DNA of 64,000 bases from Garcia nutans. Taxonomy: Eukaryota; Streptophyta; Magnoliopsida; Malpighiales; Euphorbiaceae. A program made the translations under genes and the position numbers. The DNA is taken from positions 39,680,001 to 39,744,000 of the forward strand of contig CANTUV010000035.1 in assembly GCA_947685225.1 (NCBI GenBank), read 5' to 3'. Shown here piece by piece: positions 45,969-59,264 of this stretch (positions are counted from its first letter, which is position 1; every line of letters begins with the position of its first letter). The notes beneath the pieces were generated by a model. That model searched no databases. It saw nothing but the letters and a program-made list of their open reading frames with translations, and was not told where the DNA came from.

Positions 45969-47851
45969 TATGAGCGGTGATTTTCGCCCCTACACCCGGT
46001 GGAATGGTTCTTGCGACTTCGACACTGTTTAGGCTCGGGCCCTTAGAGAACACGGACCTAAGTCCGAAGAAAATGGAATCGCCACCCGGACGGGCCGGGA
46101 AAAAGAAAGGGGTGGATGACTCGATTCCTAAGGACTAACCAACCCCTTAATGGGTTTGAAAAGTTGGGTACGTGTGGGGAAGGTGAGAAATGGCCCAGCA
46201 CCCCCACAACGCCCGGTTCATTGGAACTGACCTCCTTTACAGGTCTTAATATTATAAAATTCTTAAGTATAATAACATTATCCATATTACACACAATAAT
46301 TAAAAGAAAGCATCATTATATTAAAATCAAAGCAATGTCCAAACAAAACAGAACAAATAAATGGACACCCATCCAAGGATGGAAACATGTCATTACATCA
46401 CATGCCTAGATAGGACACCCACCAAAAGGTAGAAACATGCCCTTTACATAAGTTCTAAAATAGAAAAGCAAATTAAATTACATGATGTTTAAATAATGAG
46501 GTACCCACCAAATGGAAACATACCTCTTACAACTTTTGGAAATCTAAATTGATTGATAAAAGTAAATAATCATTCATCATAAATAAATCATTCATCAAAA
46601 GTATTTAAATATCAATAAAATAAACATCCATCCATGATAAATTAAATAAATCAAGTATTAAAATTAAATAGATTAAAGCATAAGAGATAAATCAAGGTAT
46701 AAGTAAATATGGAATTGAATAAAGCAAATAAAAGTTCAATTATAGCTACTGTGACTTTTTATGGAATTAAAATAGATTAGGGTTTTATGTTTTAAAAGGT
46801 TAGTAAGACTCTTTGATTAAACAAATTAAGATTTGAATGGTGAAATAATAAAACTAGGGTTTTAAATACCTTAAAATACTTTAATTTGTGATTTTTGGTT
46901 TATTGAACTTTAAGCTACAGTGTAATTTTTGAGTTTTTATGTTTTTATATTTTTAATGTTTTAAAAGGATTAGGGTTCATAAAAATTACGGTTTAAGGTT
47001 TTAAAAGGATTAGGATTATTTTAGGTTTAAAAGTTGAATTTTGGTTTTAGGCTTTGAAATTAGGGTTCTCGGGTAATGAATTAGAATTAGAGCTTTAAAA
47101 AGCAAGTTGATGATTTATGAAGTTTTATAAATTTAAACACATGGATTGAAGTTTTTATAAGTAGAAAAGATGTTTTTGAAGGCTTTTTGAATGAAATAGA
47201 ACCTACTTTAAAAATTTGAAAGAAACAGAATTTGATTTTGGTTTTGTTGAAAAATATGTTCAATGAGAGTTTTAAGATTTTTAAGAAAAAAAAATAACAA
47301 TTTTAAGTCTTTTTAGAAAAGAAGGTCACATTTTAGTGTTTTAATCTTGGAAATATAAAATTAAAGCTCTAAGATTTTTTATTCAAAGAAACTCTAATTC
47401 CATAATTTGGCTTCTGTAAAACATAGATCAAAAAGAATTTAACATACTTCTTTTGTTGATTCTCCAAAAAATAACTCTTCTTGGATGAACTAGCTCCAAA
47501 TACAAGCCTTTGTTGCCTTTGAGTTGCTTCATTTGTGGTGCTCCTCAATTAAAAATCAATTGAATTGATTTATTGCTTTTCCTTCCTTGATTTGGTTTCA
47601 AATCCTATACTCACTGTGTAAATTTTTCCTCCTTTAATTTGGTTCTATTGGTCCTATTTGATAATGGTTTTTAGGTTGTTTAATCCTAATTAATTAAGGT
47701 AAGTAATATTAATAAAAAAAATTAAAACCTAATTGGATTAGGTTTCAAAAATTTGGGTCGAAAAATTTTGCGCTGGCGAAAACTGTGGCAGCGGGCCCGT
47801 GGCTGGGGCCAGTGGGCGTGCCAGCCCGATGGAAAATCTTGTGGGCTGTTA
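45969..47851 (-). repeat. 3' LTR of D-b, U3 start deleted
   Basis: It begins at 45969 with a mutated terminus (TATGAGCGG for TGTGAGCGG) and matches 53412-55130. Near 47851 the U3 GC-rich segment is joined straight to the minisatellite, so about 300 bp of U3, the TG end and the polypurine tract are deleted. The left flank 'gttgc' would be the target duplication; its partner is not visible. Confidence 0.8.
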
Positions 47852-48345
47852 TTTCGGGTACTTGGACCCGGGATTGGGTTGATTTTGGATACTTGGACCT
47901 GGGATTGGGTTGAATTTTGGTACTTAGACCCGAGATTGGGTACTTGGACCCGAGATTGATTTGATTTGGGTACTTGGACCCGAGATTGGGTACTTGGACC
48001 CGGGACTGGGTTTGATTTGGGTACTTGGACCTGAGCTTGAGTAGATTTGGGTACTTGGACCCGAGATTGGGTGCTTGGACCCGAGATTGATTTGAATTTG
48101 GGTGCTTGGACCTGAGATTGAGTTTGACTGACCTTTTATAATTTGAGAAATCTGACTGCTCCGGTTATTCCATGCATTGTGGTTTTCCACCCTCAAAATG
48201 GATCTTCATCCTTTGAGATCGGGTCTTCATCCTTGAAAATGAATCTTCATCTTTTGACATCGGGTCTTCACCATTGCAAATGGATCTTCATCCTTTGAGA
48301 TTGGGTCTTTACTCTTAAAACATGGGTCTCTATCCATTGGAGGTC
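47852..48345 (-). repeat. D-b 3' minisatellites
   Basis: Units with GGGTACTTGGACCC (to about 48125) are followed by a short run of GGGT/ACCC and GGAT-cttc-ATCC hairpins (48185-48345). The order is the same as in D2 (12688-13060, then 13105-13680), with fewer copies in the second block. Confidence 0.8.
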
Positions 48346-50826
48346 GGGTCTCTTTTAGCTGGATTGGTCTTTTATCTTTTGCATCTTCATTCTTTTGAGA
48401 GTTCTAAAGTTCCATTCTTTTGTTCTTCCTTTTAGCAAAGATTTAGCTATTTTTAATTGGACCTTATATCCTCTCCTTGCCCCCCTGTGTGGCAAAATAT
48501 TTGTAAGTGAATTTAAAAATATTTGGTATATAAACTCAAAAAATTGAAAAGGAGAAACTTTGCCCCCTGTGTAGGCTCAAACCAAAGATTTTATCCATGC
48601 AAGCTTTGATTGATGTTTTTTCCATCTTGTTCTTTGCATAAGCATGCATTTCTTCTCTTTGCAAGATTGCTGGAGCTTTCTCAAGCAATGGGCTTTCTAT
48701 GCCCCCCTGATTTGACATATTCTTTTGATTCTTCACTTCACAGAGTGTTTGATGTTCACTTTGATAAAGAATAGACAATACAAGACAAGAAAGTACGATG
48801 TGATATGCTCATGTATGAATGATATGCATGAATAATACTTACAGTTGTTCCATTGACTCACAGACCGAGGTGATTAGCAGAAGTGTTCTCATTGGTTCTG
48901 TTTTGATGCTCGTTCAAGTCTTGCATTGGAATGATCGAAAGCTTTGCATTTGTGGCTTTTATCTTCTATATGTTGAGAACATGAGTGGTAGAGACCCCTA
49001 ATGGTAGAGTCAGGGATGCATCCATTTCGAATTATGTTTCAGCTTGCCAATAATCATTTCCTTTGCCCAATATGACCTTTGGAGGTTCAACATATTTCCC
49101 TTAACTTGAAGGCTTTGTATGACAAAACACATTTTTTTTTGAATTTTGATTTTTAAATCAAAGGTTGGCTTTGCCAAATTAATGTCAATGTACCTCAGGA
49201 CTTGATTTTTCCGAATTAACATATCTATAACATGACAACCCTAGTTATCATAGTAAACTCGGGAATCATTTCTATTTAAGCAAGAACTGTTGCACTTCAG
49301 ATAGGCACATACACATTACTTGGCCAAAGGTCTCATTTGAGTTTAAATATTGTCTATCTCATATGCATGCTTATTCAAACTATCTCCACTAATAGATTCT
49401 ACCTACCAAGAGAGATCAACAGGTCTTTGATAGGCTTGAAATGGGGTCTATAAGGGACACGGGTTTAAATGAAGGCCATTTTGAGATAGGAGCTGGTGTG
49501 ACACAATGGACAAACCCTCACACTATAAATTTCTTTTTTGAACTTTAGACAGTTGGGAGGAATCTTTCTAGACTCCAAATTCCTTCTATCTTCCTGACAT
49601 TAATCTGGATCTTGATTAGAACAGTTTTTGTTCTTGCAAAAAGTTTGGTTCCCAAATTCATTTCTTTTCTTCTTCTCCCTTTTCTTTATTTCTCTTATTC
49701 TTCCCTTTTCTTTCTCTTTATCATTTTGTCCTTCTTTCTTGTAGAAATATCAAGTATAGAGCTTTTAAGCATTGAATGGTCTTTCTCCTTTTTCTCCAAT
49801 TTTGATTGAATCTTTGGTTGGGTTGGACCAATTCAAGTCAAACCATCCTTATGGAAGCCTTTTGCTGCTTTAGGTAAAAGAGAACTCAGTTGGCTTTCTG
49901 AAACGCCTTTTCAAGTTTTATCTTTTTTTTTATTCTCTTTTTTCTTTCTTTTCTTTTTCTATTCTCTTTTTTTCTTTCTTTTCTTTTTCTATTCTCTTTT
50001 TTTTTTCCTTTTTTTGGTTCTAGCTCAAACATAGTTGTCTTTTTTTGTACCAACTTGGGCTTCCAATAATGGATGAGTGGGGTAACATAAATCTTCCTTA
50101 ACAAGGATAAATCATTTGTTACTCTAATGTTGATGTTGTCTTGATATATTGGAGAGATTAAGGGAACTTCAACTACCATTAAGGTTTTGAGAACATCAAC
50201 TATCTTCATGGTCTTGAGAGCTTCAACTATCCTTAATATCTTGACTAATCATTGCTTTCTTTGATCTTCTTGCCTCTTCATCTTAGTGATCATAAGACTT
50301 GTCAAAAGTATCACAATAGCTCAGGGTAGGTTATTGAGGTTTGTATGCCAATGAAAAGAAAGCTAAAATTTTATGAAGGCTCAAAGGGACAACTAGTGAT
50401 TGATATTTAATAGGGTGGATACTAGTTGTTGGCTTATCAAACAATGCCTAGATCATTTCTCTCTTAAATAAGTAGAGTTCAATTTCGCCTCGAAAGCTTG
50501 TCAAAGCATATTCTAAGACTGACTAAGACCTAGACAAAGATAATTATGCAGGAGCCCTCTCTAATTTAGCATACACAACTCAATGCTATAGAGTAATTCC
50601 CTCATTTAGTATAGTCATTCAAGTCATGATGCATAAATATATTAATTCATGAATTATCAACCTAGATTCCTCATTGGTTGAGCACTAAAATGAACAAAGA
50701 CCAACAAAAATTTATGATGAAAGTAATTTATTCAAACAAATTTAAATTTGAAAAACACGATAGTTCCAAAATATTAAATAAAGTAAGATTGAAAAGCAAC
50801 ATTCAAGCTAAGGAAAGTTCATTGAG
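48346..50826 (-). other. D-b 3' noncoding region
   Basis: This stretch has no convincing gene. It is conserved with D2 (13680-16120) and partly with D1 (8611-9824, inverted). It contains the pyrimidine tract (49920-50020) and three 27-bp units (about 50160-50260). Small open frames such as 49886-50209 minus cover the purine-rich tract and repeats and have no domain. Confidence 0.7.
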
Positions 50827-52224
50827 TTAGGCTTCTTTTCCTTTCACATCTTCAACATTCCCATCTTGAAAAGAGGATAAAACAAAATCTTCTTCCAATC
50901 CTTTTCCCACCATAAAGATTGCTGGTGGTGGCACTCAGTTGAACCTTGGAAATGGATTATCTTTGGTGTTGGGCTTGTCCGGCTCAGGCAACTTGCCATT
51001 ATCAATTAATTTCTGGATCTCATGCCTCAACTTCATGCAATTGTCCATTTCGTGTCTAGGCCTTTGATGGAATTGGCAAAATGCATTAGTATCAAAGTTA
51101 GGTGGAAGAGGATTAGGCAAAGGACGAGGAGTCAAGGGTTGTAACAATCCCTTCTTTTGTAGCTTATTGAGAACTCAAGATAGTGGCTTCCCCAGATCTG
51201 AAAACTGCCTCATTCCTCTTTCACTAGCGGCATTAACATCAACTTCTTTTTGTGTGCTTTGATTGCCCGACTGGTAATTCCCTTTCTCATTCCTTTTTAT
51301 TGAAAAGCGATTCTTCTCCCTTTCCCACTCTTCAATTTGTAGACCAGCTTGGAGAAGATCTTTGAAATCATGTATGAGTGTGTGAGACATCCTCTCACGA
51401 AGATTAGGCAACACCCCTCTCACAATCATCCTTATTTGATCAAAATCATCGGGCCTCTTCTTGAGTAACGCAGCCTTGTTTCTCCATCTCTTTACATAAT
51501 CTACAAAATTTTCATTTGGTCGTTGCCTAATGGACTCAACTTCCATTAAGGTAACTTCCATTTCAACATTATATCCATATTGTTGGATGAAGGCTTTGTA
51601 AAGTAGATCCCAACTCTTTTGTGTTCCATCATCTAAGGTATTGAACCAAATTTGGACAATAGGGTCCAATGAGAGCATAAAGTACCTTAGAGTTTGAGCC
51701 TTAGTAGCTTGGGCAGATTGCATGGCAGTGATATATTGCTTCACGTGGAGATGAGGATTTTCAGTGCCATTGTACTTAGCAAAGGAAGGCATCTTGAATT
51801 TATAAGGGACTTCTTCATCTTGTTCAAATAACTTGTCAACTTCGGACATCTCTTCGATTTTCAGCTTCTTCTCAAATTTCTTTTCTAAATAAGCAATCAT
51901 CTTTTCAACATCAGATGTCTCGATTTTTTCAATAGTTGCCTTCTCAACAGCCTTCGGTTCTTTCTTCTTTTCTTGAACCTCTTGGTAGTATTGAGCCTAA
52001 TCATCATCATCATCAATGACCACCTTTTCATCATCAAAAGCTACTTCACTAACTTTAGCCTTCCCTTTGTCCTTTACCTTCTTAGTGCTAGCAGATGCCT
52101 CGGCATGGTTTTCTAAGATCGCAGTCAATTGGTTCTTCATGGTCTCAGCTAGGGCCTCTTGGATTTCTTCCATCTTGGCATTGAGGGCTTCATCCACCAT
52201 TCTTTGAATTTGTTCGGGCTCCAT
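50827..52224 (-). pseudogene. gag: gag of D-b with capsid domain and three stops
   Basis: One reading frame runs from ATG at 52224 (MEPEQIQRMVDE) to TAA at 50827, about 465 codons, normal for the lineage. It is broken only by stops near 52000 (TAG), 51172 (TGA) and 50932. Parts in order: helical N-terminus, acidic DDDDD linker, retrotransposon gag (capsid) domain (about residues 130-310, with KFKMPSFAKYNGTENP and the W.F..L pattern), a basic linker and an unusual zinc knuckle CQFHQ...HEMDNC...RHEIQ. No frameshift is present. The gene shows what D1 and D2 lack. Dysfunction is expected unless stops are suppressed. Confidence 0.9.
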
Positions 52225-53393
52225 TATCTTTGGTGAGCAAGTGATTGAGTCGTTGCTAGATATCTCATCTCCGGCGTAGGTCGGATTGTCGTAAGCTTTT
52301 GAACTTTCATAATCCAGGGATGTGAGCCAGAGAGGACCAATGATATGAGATGCAAATGTATGCATGTATGCATGTATGCACGAACAATCAATAAACAAGT
52401 GTAATTAGGACGATCCTTCCAACCTTATAACATCCACACACGAATGGCGAGTCTCTTTTCCCTAGGTATATGGTTAACAAAATACCAACAAAGGGTATCT
52501 TGCTTTCAAATAATTCCCTCGGACGTTTCAATCAATAGTTATATTTTCAAAAATGGAAATCAATCCATGATAATTCCCATTAATTAGGTTTTAATCCATT
52601 CAACCAACTAAAGTAGCTTTTATGCTATGTTGGATTAAAACAAAATTAAGAGGTTTATTAAGAATAGATTTCTCATTGAAAAAGTAACTAATGATTCATG
52701 CCAAAAACAAGTCCATGGTTAATTTGTTCTTAGTGTAAACTAGGCCCACAATTGATTTTTGGTATTTCATAATTGACTTAAATATTTTTGCAAGCTCTTT
52801 GTAAAAAATGGTTGGGTGAAAATAGTTTTATTTCTAAGCCCATCGTAAAAGATTTTAGAAAAATGGATTTTGGGCTTAGTATTTGGGCCATAGCCAAAGA
52901 ATTTTTGATTTGTTTTTAGAAAAGTCTTATGTCCAAAGATCATCTTGAAAAATTTTGAAAATAACTTTGGTCTTTTGGACTTTTAAAGAAAAATTTATTT
53001 TGAGCTTACAATATACTTAGATCATATTAGAAAAAGAACAAACCAAATAAGCCATGATTTAGACTAAGATAAACTAACCATAGTCAAACAACATGCATTT
53101 GAGGTAAAACCTAAGGAAAGTAACTAGGCCAATTACATAAGCTTTAGTCTTTGGGTAGAAAGGCTTAGGTTCCCATAGCAAGTATATACCAAATGGTACG
53201 AGGCTATGAGTGGTTATGCCATGCTCGATCTCCATACCTTGAGTGAAAGTATGGTATCCCTTACATAACATAACACGGGTAACACGGGCATCCTAACTCA
53301 CGCACACAATGCAATCTAATATGATGCAATGGATACTATCATTATAAGAAAGAATAGAATAATATAAAGACCAACAAAATCAACTTTTCTTAT

Positions 53394-53410
53394 CCCCAGT
53401 GGAGTCGCCA
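53394..53410 (-). other. Primer binding site of D-b
   Basis: Reversed, TGGCGACTCCACTGGGG follows the LTR end (53412) by one base. It begins with TGG, as expected for pairing with a tRNA CCA tail, and fits the Ogre/Tat primer site known to me. The ten-base start TGGCGACTCC recurs exactly inside the LTR at 53518-53527. Confidence 0.82.
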
Positions 53411-53411
53411 C

Positions 53412-55130
53412 TGTGAGCGGGAATTTTCGCCCCCACTCCCGGTGGAATGGTTCTTGCGACTTCGGCACTGTTTAGGCTCGGGGCCTTAGAGAACACGAAC
53501 CTAAGTCCGGAGAAAATGGAGTCGCCACCCGGATGGGCCGGGAAAAAGAAAGGGGTGGATGACTCGATTCCTAAGGAATCCCCAACCCCTTAATGGGTTC
53601 GGAAAGTTGGGTATGTGTGGGGAAGGTGAGAAATGGCCCAGCACCCCCCACAATGCCCGGTTCATTGGAACTGGCCTCCTTTACAGGTCTTAATATTATA
53701 AAATTCTTAAGAATAATAACATTATCCATATTACACACAATAATTAAAAGAAAGCATCATTATATTAAAATCAAAGCAATGTCCAAACAAAACAAAACAA
53801 ATAAATGGACACCCATCCAAGGATGGAAACATGTCCTCACATCACATGCCTAGATAGGACACCCACCAAAAGGTAGAAACATGCCCTTTACATAAGTTCT
53901 AAAATAGAAAAGCAAATTAAATTACATGATGTTTAAATAATGAGGTACCCACCAAATGGAAACATACCTCTTACAACTTTTGGAAATCTAAATTGATTGA
54001 TAAAAGTAAATAATCATTCATCATAAATAAACCATTCATCAAAAGTATTTAAATATCAATAAAATAAACATCCTCCATGATAAATTAAATAAATCAAGTA
54101 TTGAAATTAAATAGATTAAAGCATAAGAGATAAATCAAGGTATAAGTAAATATGGAATTGAATAAAGCAAATAAAAGTTCTATTATAGCTACTGTGACTT
54201 TTTATGGAATTAAAATAGATTAGGGTTTTATGTTTTAAAAGGTTGGTAAGACTCTTTGATTAAACAAATTAAGATTTGAATGGTGAAATAATAAAACTAG
54301 GGTTTTAAATACCTTAAAATACTTTAATTTGTGATTTTTGGTTTATTGAATTTTAAGCTACTGTGTAATTTTTGAGTTTTTATGTTTTTATGTTTTTTAA
54401 TGTTTTAAAAGGATTAGGGTTCATAAAAATTAGGGTTTAAGGTTTTAAAAGAATTAGGGTTCATTATTTTAGGTTTAAAAGTTGAATTTTGGTTTTAGGC
54501 TTTGAAATTAGGGTTCTCGAGTAATGAATTTGAATTAGAGTTTTAAAAAGCAATTTGATTATTTATGAAGTTTTATGAATTTAAACACATGGATTGAAAT
54601 TTTTATAAGTAGAAAAGATGTTTTTGAAGGCTTTTTGAATGAAATAGAACCTACTTTAAAATTTTGAAAGAAATAGAATTTAATTTTGGTTTTGTTGAAA
54701 AATATGTTCAATGAGAGTTTTAATATTTTTAAGAAGAAAAAAATAACAATTTTAAGTCTTTTTACAAAAGAAGGTCACGTTTTAGTGTTTTAATCTTGGA
54801 AAAATCAAATTAAAGCTCTAAGATTTTTTTATTCAAAGAAACTCTAATTCCATAATTTGGCTACTGTAAAACATAGATCAAAAAGAATTTAACATACCTT
54901 CTTTTGTTGATTCTCCAAAAAAAATAACTCTTCTTGGATGAACTAGCTCCAAAGACAAGGCTTTGTTGCCTTTGAGTTGCTTAATTCGTGGTGCTCCTCC
55001 CTTTAAAAATCAATTGAATTGATTTATTGCTTTTCCTTCCTTGATTTTGTTTCAAATCCTATACTCACTGTGTAAATTTTTCCTCATTTAATTTGGTTCT
55101 ATTGGTCCTTATTTATAATGGTTTTTAGGT
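53412..55130 (-). repeat. 5' LTR of D-b, interrupted by F
   Basis: On the minus strand it ends CTCACA at 53412 next to the primer site. U5, the three two-tier hairpins (53806-53970), the telomere-like zone (54220-54520) and a TATA box (near 55111) are present. It stops at 55130 where LTR F begins with TGTAATAAAT; the rest of U3 must lie right of the window. The expected target duplication for F is 'taggt'. Confidence 0.85.
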
Positions 55131-56098
55131 TGTAATAAATTTTGGATGAAAGAAGATAAATATCTAAATATTATAATAATTTTATTGATTAACTAACTAA
55201 CTAATTAAATATATATGTATGTGGATGGGAAAATAAGAGAAAATCAAAAAGAAAAATCTTCTTCTTCTTCACATCACACCACGAACGAAATTCCTATAGA
55301 GAAAGGGTGCTTTGATTCATCAAATACTCTAAATTTTACAAAAAAAACTCAAATGTTTTGAAGTGGTTTTGAAGACTAGGGAAAAATTCCAGTAAGTATT
55401 TCTCATTTTTTTAAGCTTGATTTTTTAATTTTTGGATTATGTGAGTTTTGCGATTTTGATGGATGATTTTATAATTTCTAATATGGAATGTTTTGAAGAT
55501 GCATTTTGGTTGAGAAGAGCAAGATTGGCGAAGTTAGGATTTTGGAAATGAATATGTAAAATTAGGATTTTTAGTAGGGGTGTTTATAATTATTATGATG
55601 GGTTGTTTTAATGTTCTTTTGATGCATATGTTATGATTTTAAGGTTAGTTGTTGGATATGAGTGAGTTTTGATGAAGTTAGGGTTGGTGGGGAGGTTATG
55701 TGAAATTAGGATTTTTGATAATGATGTTTATAATTGTTAAAGTGAATTATTTTTACGTTGTTTTAATGTATATATAATGAATTTATAGTTGGATGATGGA
55801 AATGATTATGGTTAGTTGAAGTTTGAATAAAGTAGTAAGGGGAAAACTAAGGTTTTGGTGAAATTTGGGTAGAAATGGAAAAATTGATATTTAGTTGAAT
55901 ATAATGATTTGGAATGTTATGTTGATGGTATATTTCTATTTAAAATGTGATTTAGGATTAAGTAAAGTGGATTTGTAAAATTAAAGTGAAGAAGAGAAAT
56001 TGGTAAAGTTGAAGTTAGAAGGTGATTTGAGCTTGGATATTGTCATATTTAAGGTTAATATGTACTTTGATAAATTGTGTTTTAGCTGCATTTGAGTT
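55131..56098 (+). repeat. F, Tekay-like LTR, first part
   Basis: It begins TGTAATAAAT and has the same general make-up as C1 LTR: an early AT-rich part, a 'cttcttcttcttc' run, and C-poor sequence. It is interrupted at 56098 by solo LTR C3 and resumes at 59265. No genes are present. Confidence 0.7.
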
Positions 56099-58029
56099 TG
56101 TAGCACCCCCATACTCTATATAAGTACTATACATATACCTGGTATACATACAATACGTATATAAAGTATAAGAATGTCACTTTTCGTTTTACTTTAAAAC
56201 CCTTTATTCATATTCAAGCGATATTACATTAAATTAAAGAACATTTACGAAAATCATTATTGTTATCAAAAATAAAACCTAAATAAAATTATACATGTAT
56301 GCATCGCCTTCTAGTTGGTCTCGAGACACTCTTACCCTTCTCGTGGCATCACAGCTAGACTTCCAGATCAACCGCATAAATACCTGCGCGATTAAACATC
56401 CGCGCTAAGCCCAAAAGCTTAGTAGTACAACTAAATAATAAAATACACTTTACCAAAATTATCATACCTCATATGTTTAGCATTATGTTTTATTGTTCTC
56501 TTACCACGTTTTCCTTTCTCAATGCATTCTTCATAAGTTCCCACTAATCTCATATACATAAACATATACATTAATTCAACCAATTACCATTCAAAGACTT
56601 ATTCAACACCTTTACGAAAGCAATTCTCACAAATTCCATATTCATATATATATATATATTACACATCATACTTTATTTTTATAAAATCATATATCAAGAA
56701 AGTCCCTCAAAACATATTCACCTTCAATACATCAATGCACATATTACAAAAGCATACTTCATAACATTATTTTATCCACAATTCATCAAACATGAATCAT
56801 ACTTCCAATAAAAGCAATTATAGATGTCATTACTCATTTATTTCAACATTTAATATCACATTGACAACAAAGACAGACTCGGGCCCAAACAACACACTAA
56901 TATGTTATTCAAAGTTCAGAGTTACTGCTTTGGTCCATAATCATAATCATCAAGCCCGTAGGCATCATCTATATATATATCTCTATCCATGGATAGTGTA
57001 ACAGACCCAGTCTCTTGGACCATCAACTCGGCAAATCTCGAGGAGATCCTCAACCCGGCAAGACTGTTACTATAATTCACATTTCACATTTCACATTTAT
57101 CGAGTAACAGACCCAGTCTCTTGGACCATCAACCCGACTAAATCGAGGAGATCCTCAACCCGGCAAGACTGTTACAAATCATATATCTCATAATCACAAT
57201 TAGCATAGTGTAACAGACCCAGTCTCTTGGATCTCAATTCGTCTCAAATTGAAGAGATCCTCAACCCGGCAAGACTGTTACCTTTCATTTTATAGGCATG
57301 CCTCCAAACTCAGAACTCTGAAAATGAATAACATATCAGACACACAATTCATCTATTATTTCATTATCGATTCTCATCATCATCTAGGCAAACATGCCTC
57401 ACTTAATTCAATTGAATCATCACAGCCAATCACAATGACTTCATATCACATTTGAGTCATCATTGCCAAGAACAATGGCTTCATATCACACTATATCTCA
57501 AATCACATTTCAAGTTTCATTATTGATATATGCAACATCAATTACATTACTAAACAAACATATCATGAATCAATCATACCATATAGGCATGCTTCAATCA
57601 TAACATTAAAGTAATTCATCATCAATGATCTCATGATATTCCACATTATACACAACATGCCATTATTCATATGCATCATCAATCTACATATAGTACAATA
57701 CAATTCATGAGATTGACAATGTATAAAACCTAACATGGTTCATATAATATCAATGTTATCATCAAATCATATTGATCAATTCAATTCATCACTCAAGTAT
57801 ACATAATCAATGACATTGCACATACTTTTTCATTGATCATTATATCTTCCACATTTCCTATATTATCATTGATATATTCATACATAACAATTTACCTTAT
57901 TCAAGAACTTAGAATCCTCCATATACATTTGGTTGGATCATTATCGTTTTAAGTGTGTTTAGGTACAAAAGACATTTGAAGATCCAACAATGTTTGAAGA
58001 CCAAATAACAAACACATTTGCAAACACCC

Positions 58030-58375
58030 TCAAGGGACATGGCCAAGCTTGTGGCCGTGTCTCTCAATACAATCATTCAGTAGCAAACACGCCCAAGGGA
58101 CACGGCCAAGCTTGTGGCCGTGTCACTCAACACCAATTCAAGCAGTAGCAAACACGGGCAATGGACACGGCCAAGCCAGTGGCCGTGTCTCTCAACACAC
58201 AATCCAGTACCAGACACGGGCAAGGGACACGGCCGTGTCTCTCAATATAAATAAGACAGTAACAAACACAGGCAAGGGACACGGCCAAGCCAGTGGCCGT
58301 GTCTCTCTAAAACTCATCCAACACGGCCAAATTTGCCCTAACTTGGCCGTGTCTCTCATAACTTGGCCGTGTCCT
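58030..58375 (-). repeat. GC-rich palindrome array in C3
   Basis: About seven hairpin units have arms GACACGGCCA/TGGCCGTGTC and loops 'agcttg' or 'agccag'. The open frame 58049-58387 reads the array and is an artefact. The unit is closer to that of LTR A (Athila-like) than expected from the different lineages. Confidence 0.88.
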
Positions 58376-58724
58376 ACAATAATTTAAAGACCAAACACTC
58401 GAAATTCATCCAAACCAAACCCCAAATCAACATTTCATCATTTTCCTTACAATTATCTCAACTCATCATCACTTAGATGTTAATTTCACACATTTATATA
58501 CTTCAATCTCTTGTTATCATCCACTTACACACCAATCAAACCAAACATAACCTAAATCCAAAAGAAATCCAACTAAGAAGATAAAAACTTATATATATAA
58601 GTATAATCAATAAATTCAACTAAAGAGATGAGTACTTACCTAAATATGTTGCCAAATCTTCATCTCCATCTTCAATACTCTTAAAATCCTTAAGAAATTT
58701 TGATGAAGATCACCTTTCTCTCTC

Positions 58725-58849
58725 TCTCTCGTGCTCTCTCTCTCTCTTGTGCTCTCTCTCTCTCGTGTTCTCTTATCCACGAAGAAGAAGAACAGAAGAA
58801 GAAGAAAGAAAGAAGGTTCTCCTCTCTTCCTTCGTTCTTATCTCATATA

Positions 58850-58896
<47 letters not shown>

Positions 58897-58965
58897 TAAC
58901 AATAATAATAATAATAACAACAATAACAATAATAATAACAATAATAACAATTATACCATTAAATC
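58725..58965. repeat. CT run and TAA microsatellite in C3
   Basis: A (CT)-rich stretch at 58717-58765 is followed by an AT run and then about 100 bp of (ATA) units with interspersed C, 58855-58955. Asn- or Ile-rich frames here are repeat translation only. Confidence 0.9.
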
Positions 58966-59264
58966 TCCACCACACACAATTCCTTTTGACTTTCTTCTTC
59001 TTTTCTCTTTTTGTCCTTATCATCATTATTATTATTCATTAATTATACAAATATATATATATATAACACACTTTTCCTACACCATTTTATACATCATGTA
59101 TATGTGATGTATATGTGGGTATATGTATATGTCATATATTTTGCATTTATTTTTCCTACATCTTCTCTTCACTTCTCTTCTCTTTCCCTTCAATACACAC
59201 ATTGAATCCAAATACAACAATAACCCCAACACTTTTAGGGCATAATATGGGATATTACAGAGTT

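Larger units (their letters stand above)
45969..55130 (-). mobile_element. D-b, gag-only Tat/Ogre-like element
   Basis: Minus-strand order is 5' LTR (55130-53412, U3 start cut off by F), primer site (53410-53394), leader, gag (52224-50827), 27-bp repeat (three copies), pyrimidine tract, conserved 3' noncoding region, minisatellite (48125-47852) and 3' LTR (47851-45969). No pol is present between gag and the minisatellite, the same layout as D1/D2. The two LTRs are similar to within a few percent by eye and form one pair. It is inserted in D-a's LTR. Confidence 0.85.
56099..59259 (-). repeat. C3, solo Tekay-like LTR with target duplication
   Basis: It runs from TGTAGCACCC to GATATTACA on the plus strand, 3161 bp, the reverse of a C-type LTR (TGTAATATCCC... 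...TGCTACA). It is flanked by the perfect 5-bp duplication GAGTT (56094-56098 and 59260-59264). No internal sequence or second LTR is present, so it is a solo LTR formed by unequal recombination. It contains three 72-bp-type hairpin units (56998-57281), the double hairpin (56381-56427), a GC palindrome array (58030-58375) and a long TAA-type microsatellite (58855-58955). Confidence 0.92.

Noticed and set aside
54894..55130. Host gene exon near splice-like signals in the D-b LTR
   Set aside because: The same sequence occurs in the D-b 3' LTR (47450-47690) and no conserved frame is present.
58700..59107. Poly-Asn or poly-Ile open frames
   Set aside because: They read a TAA-type microsatellite inside solo LTR C3.
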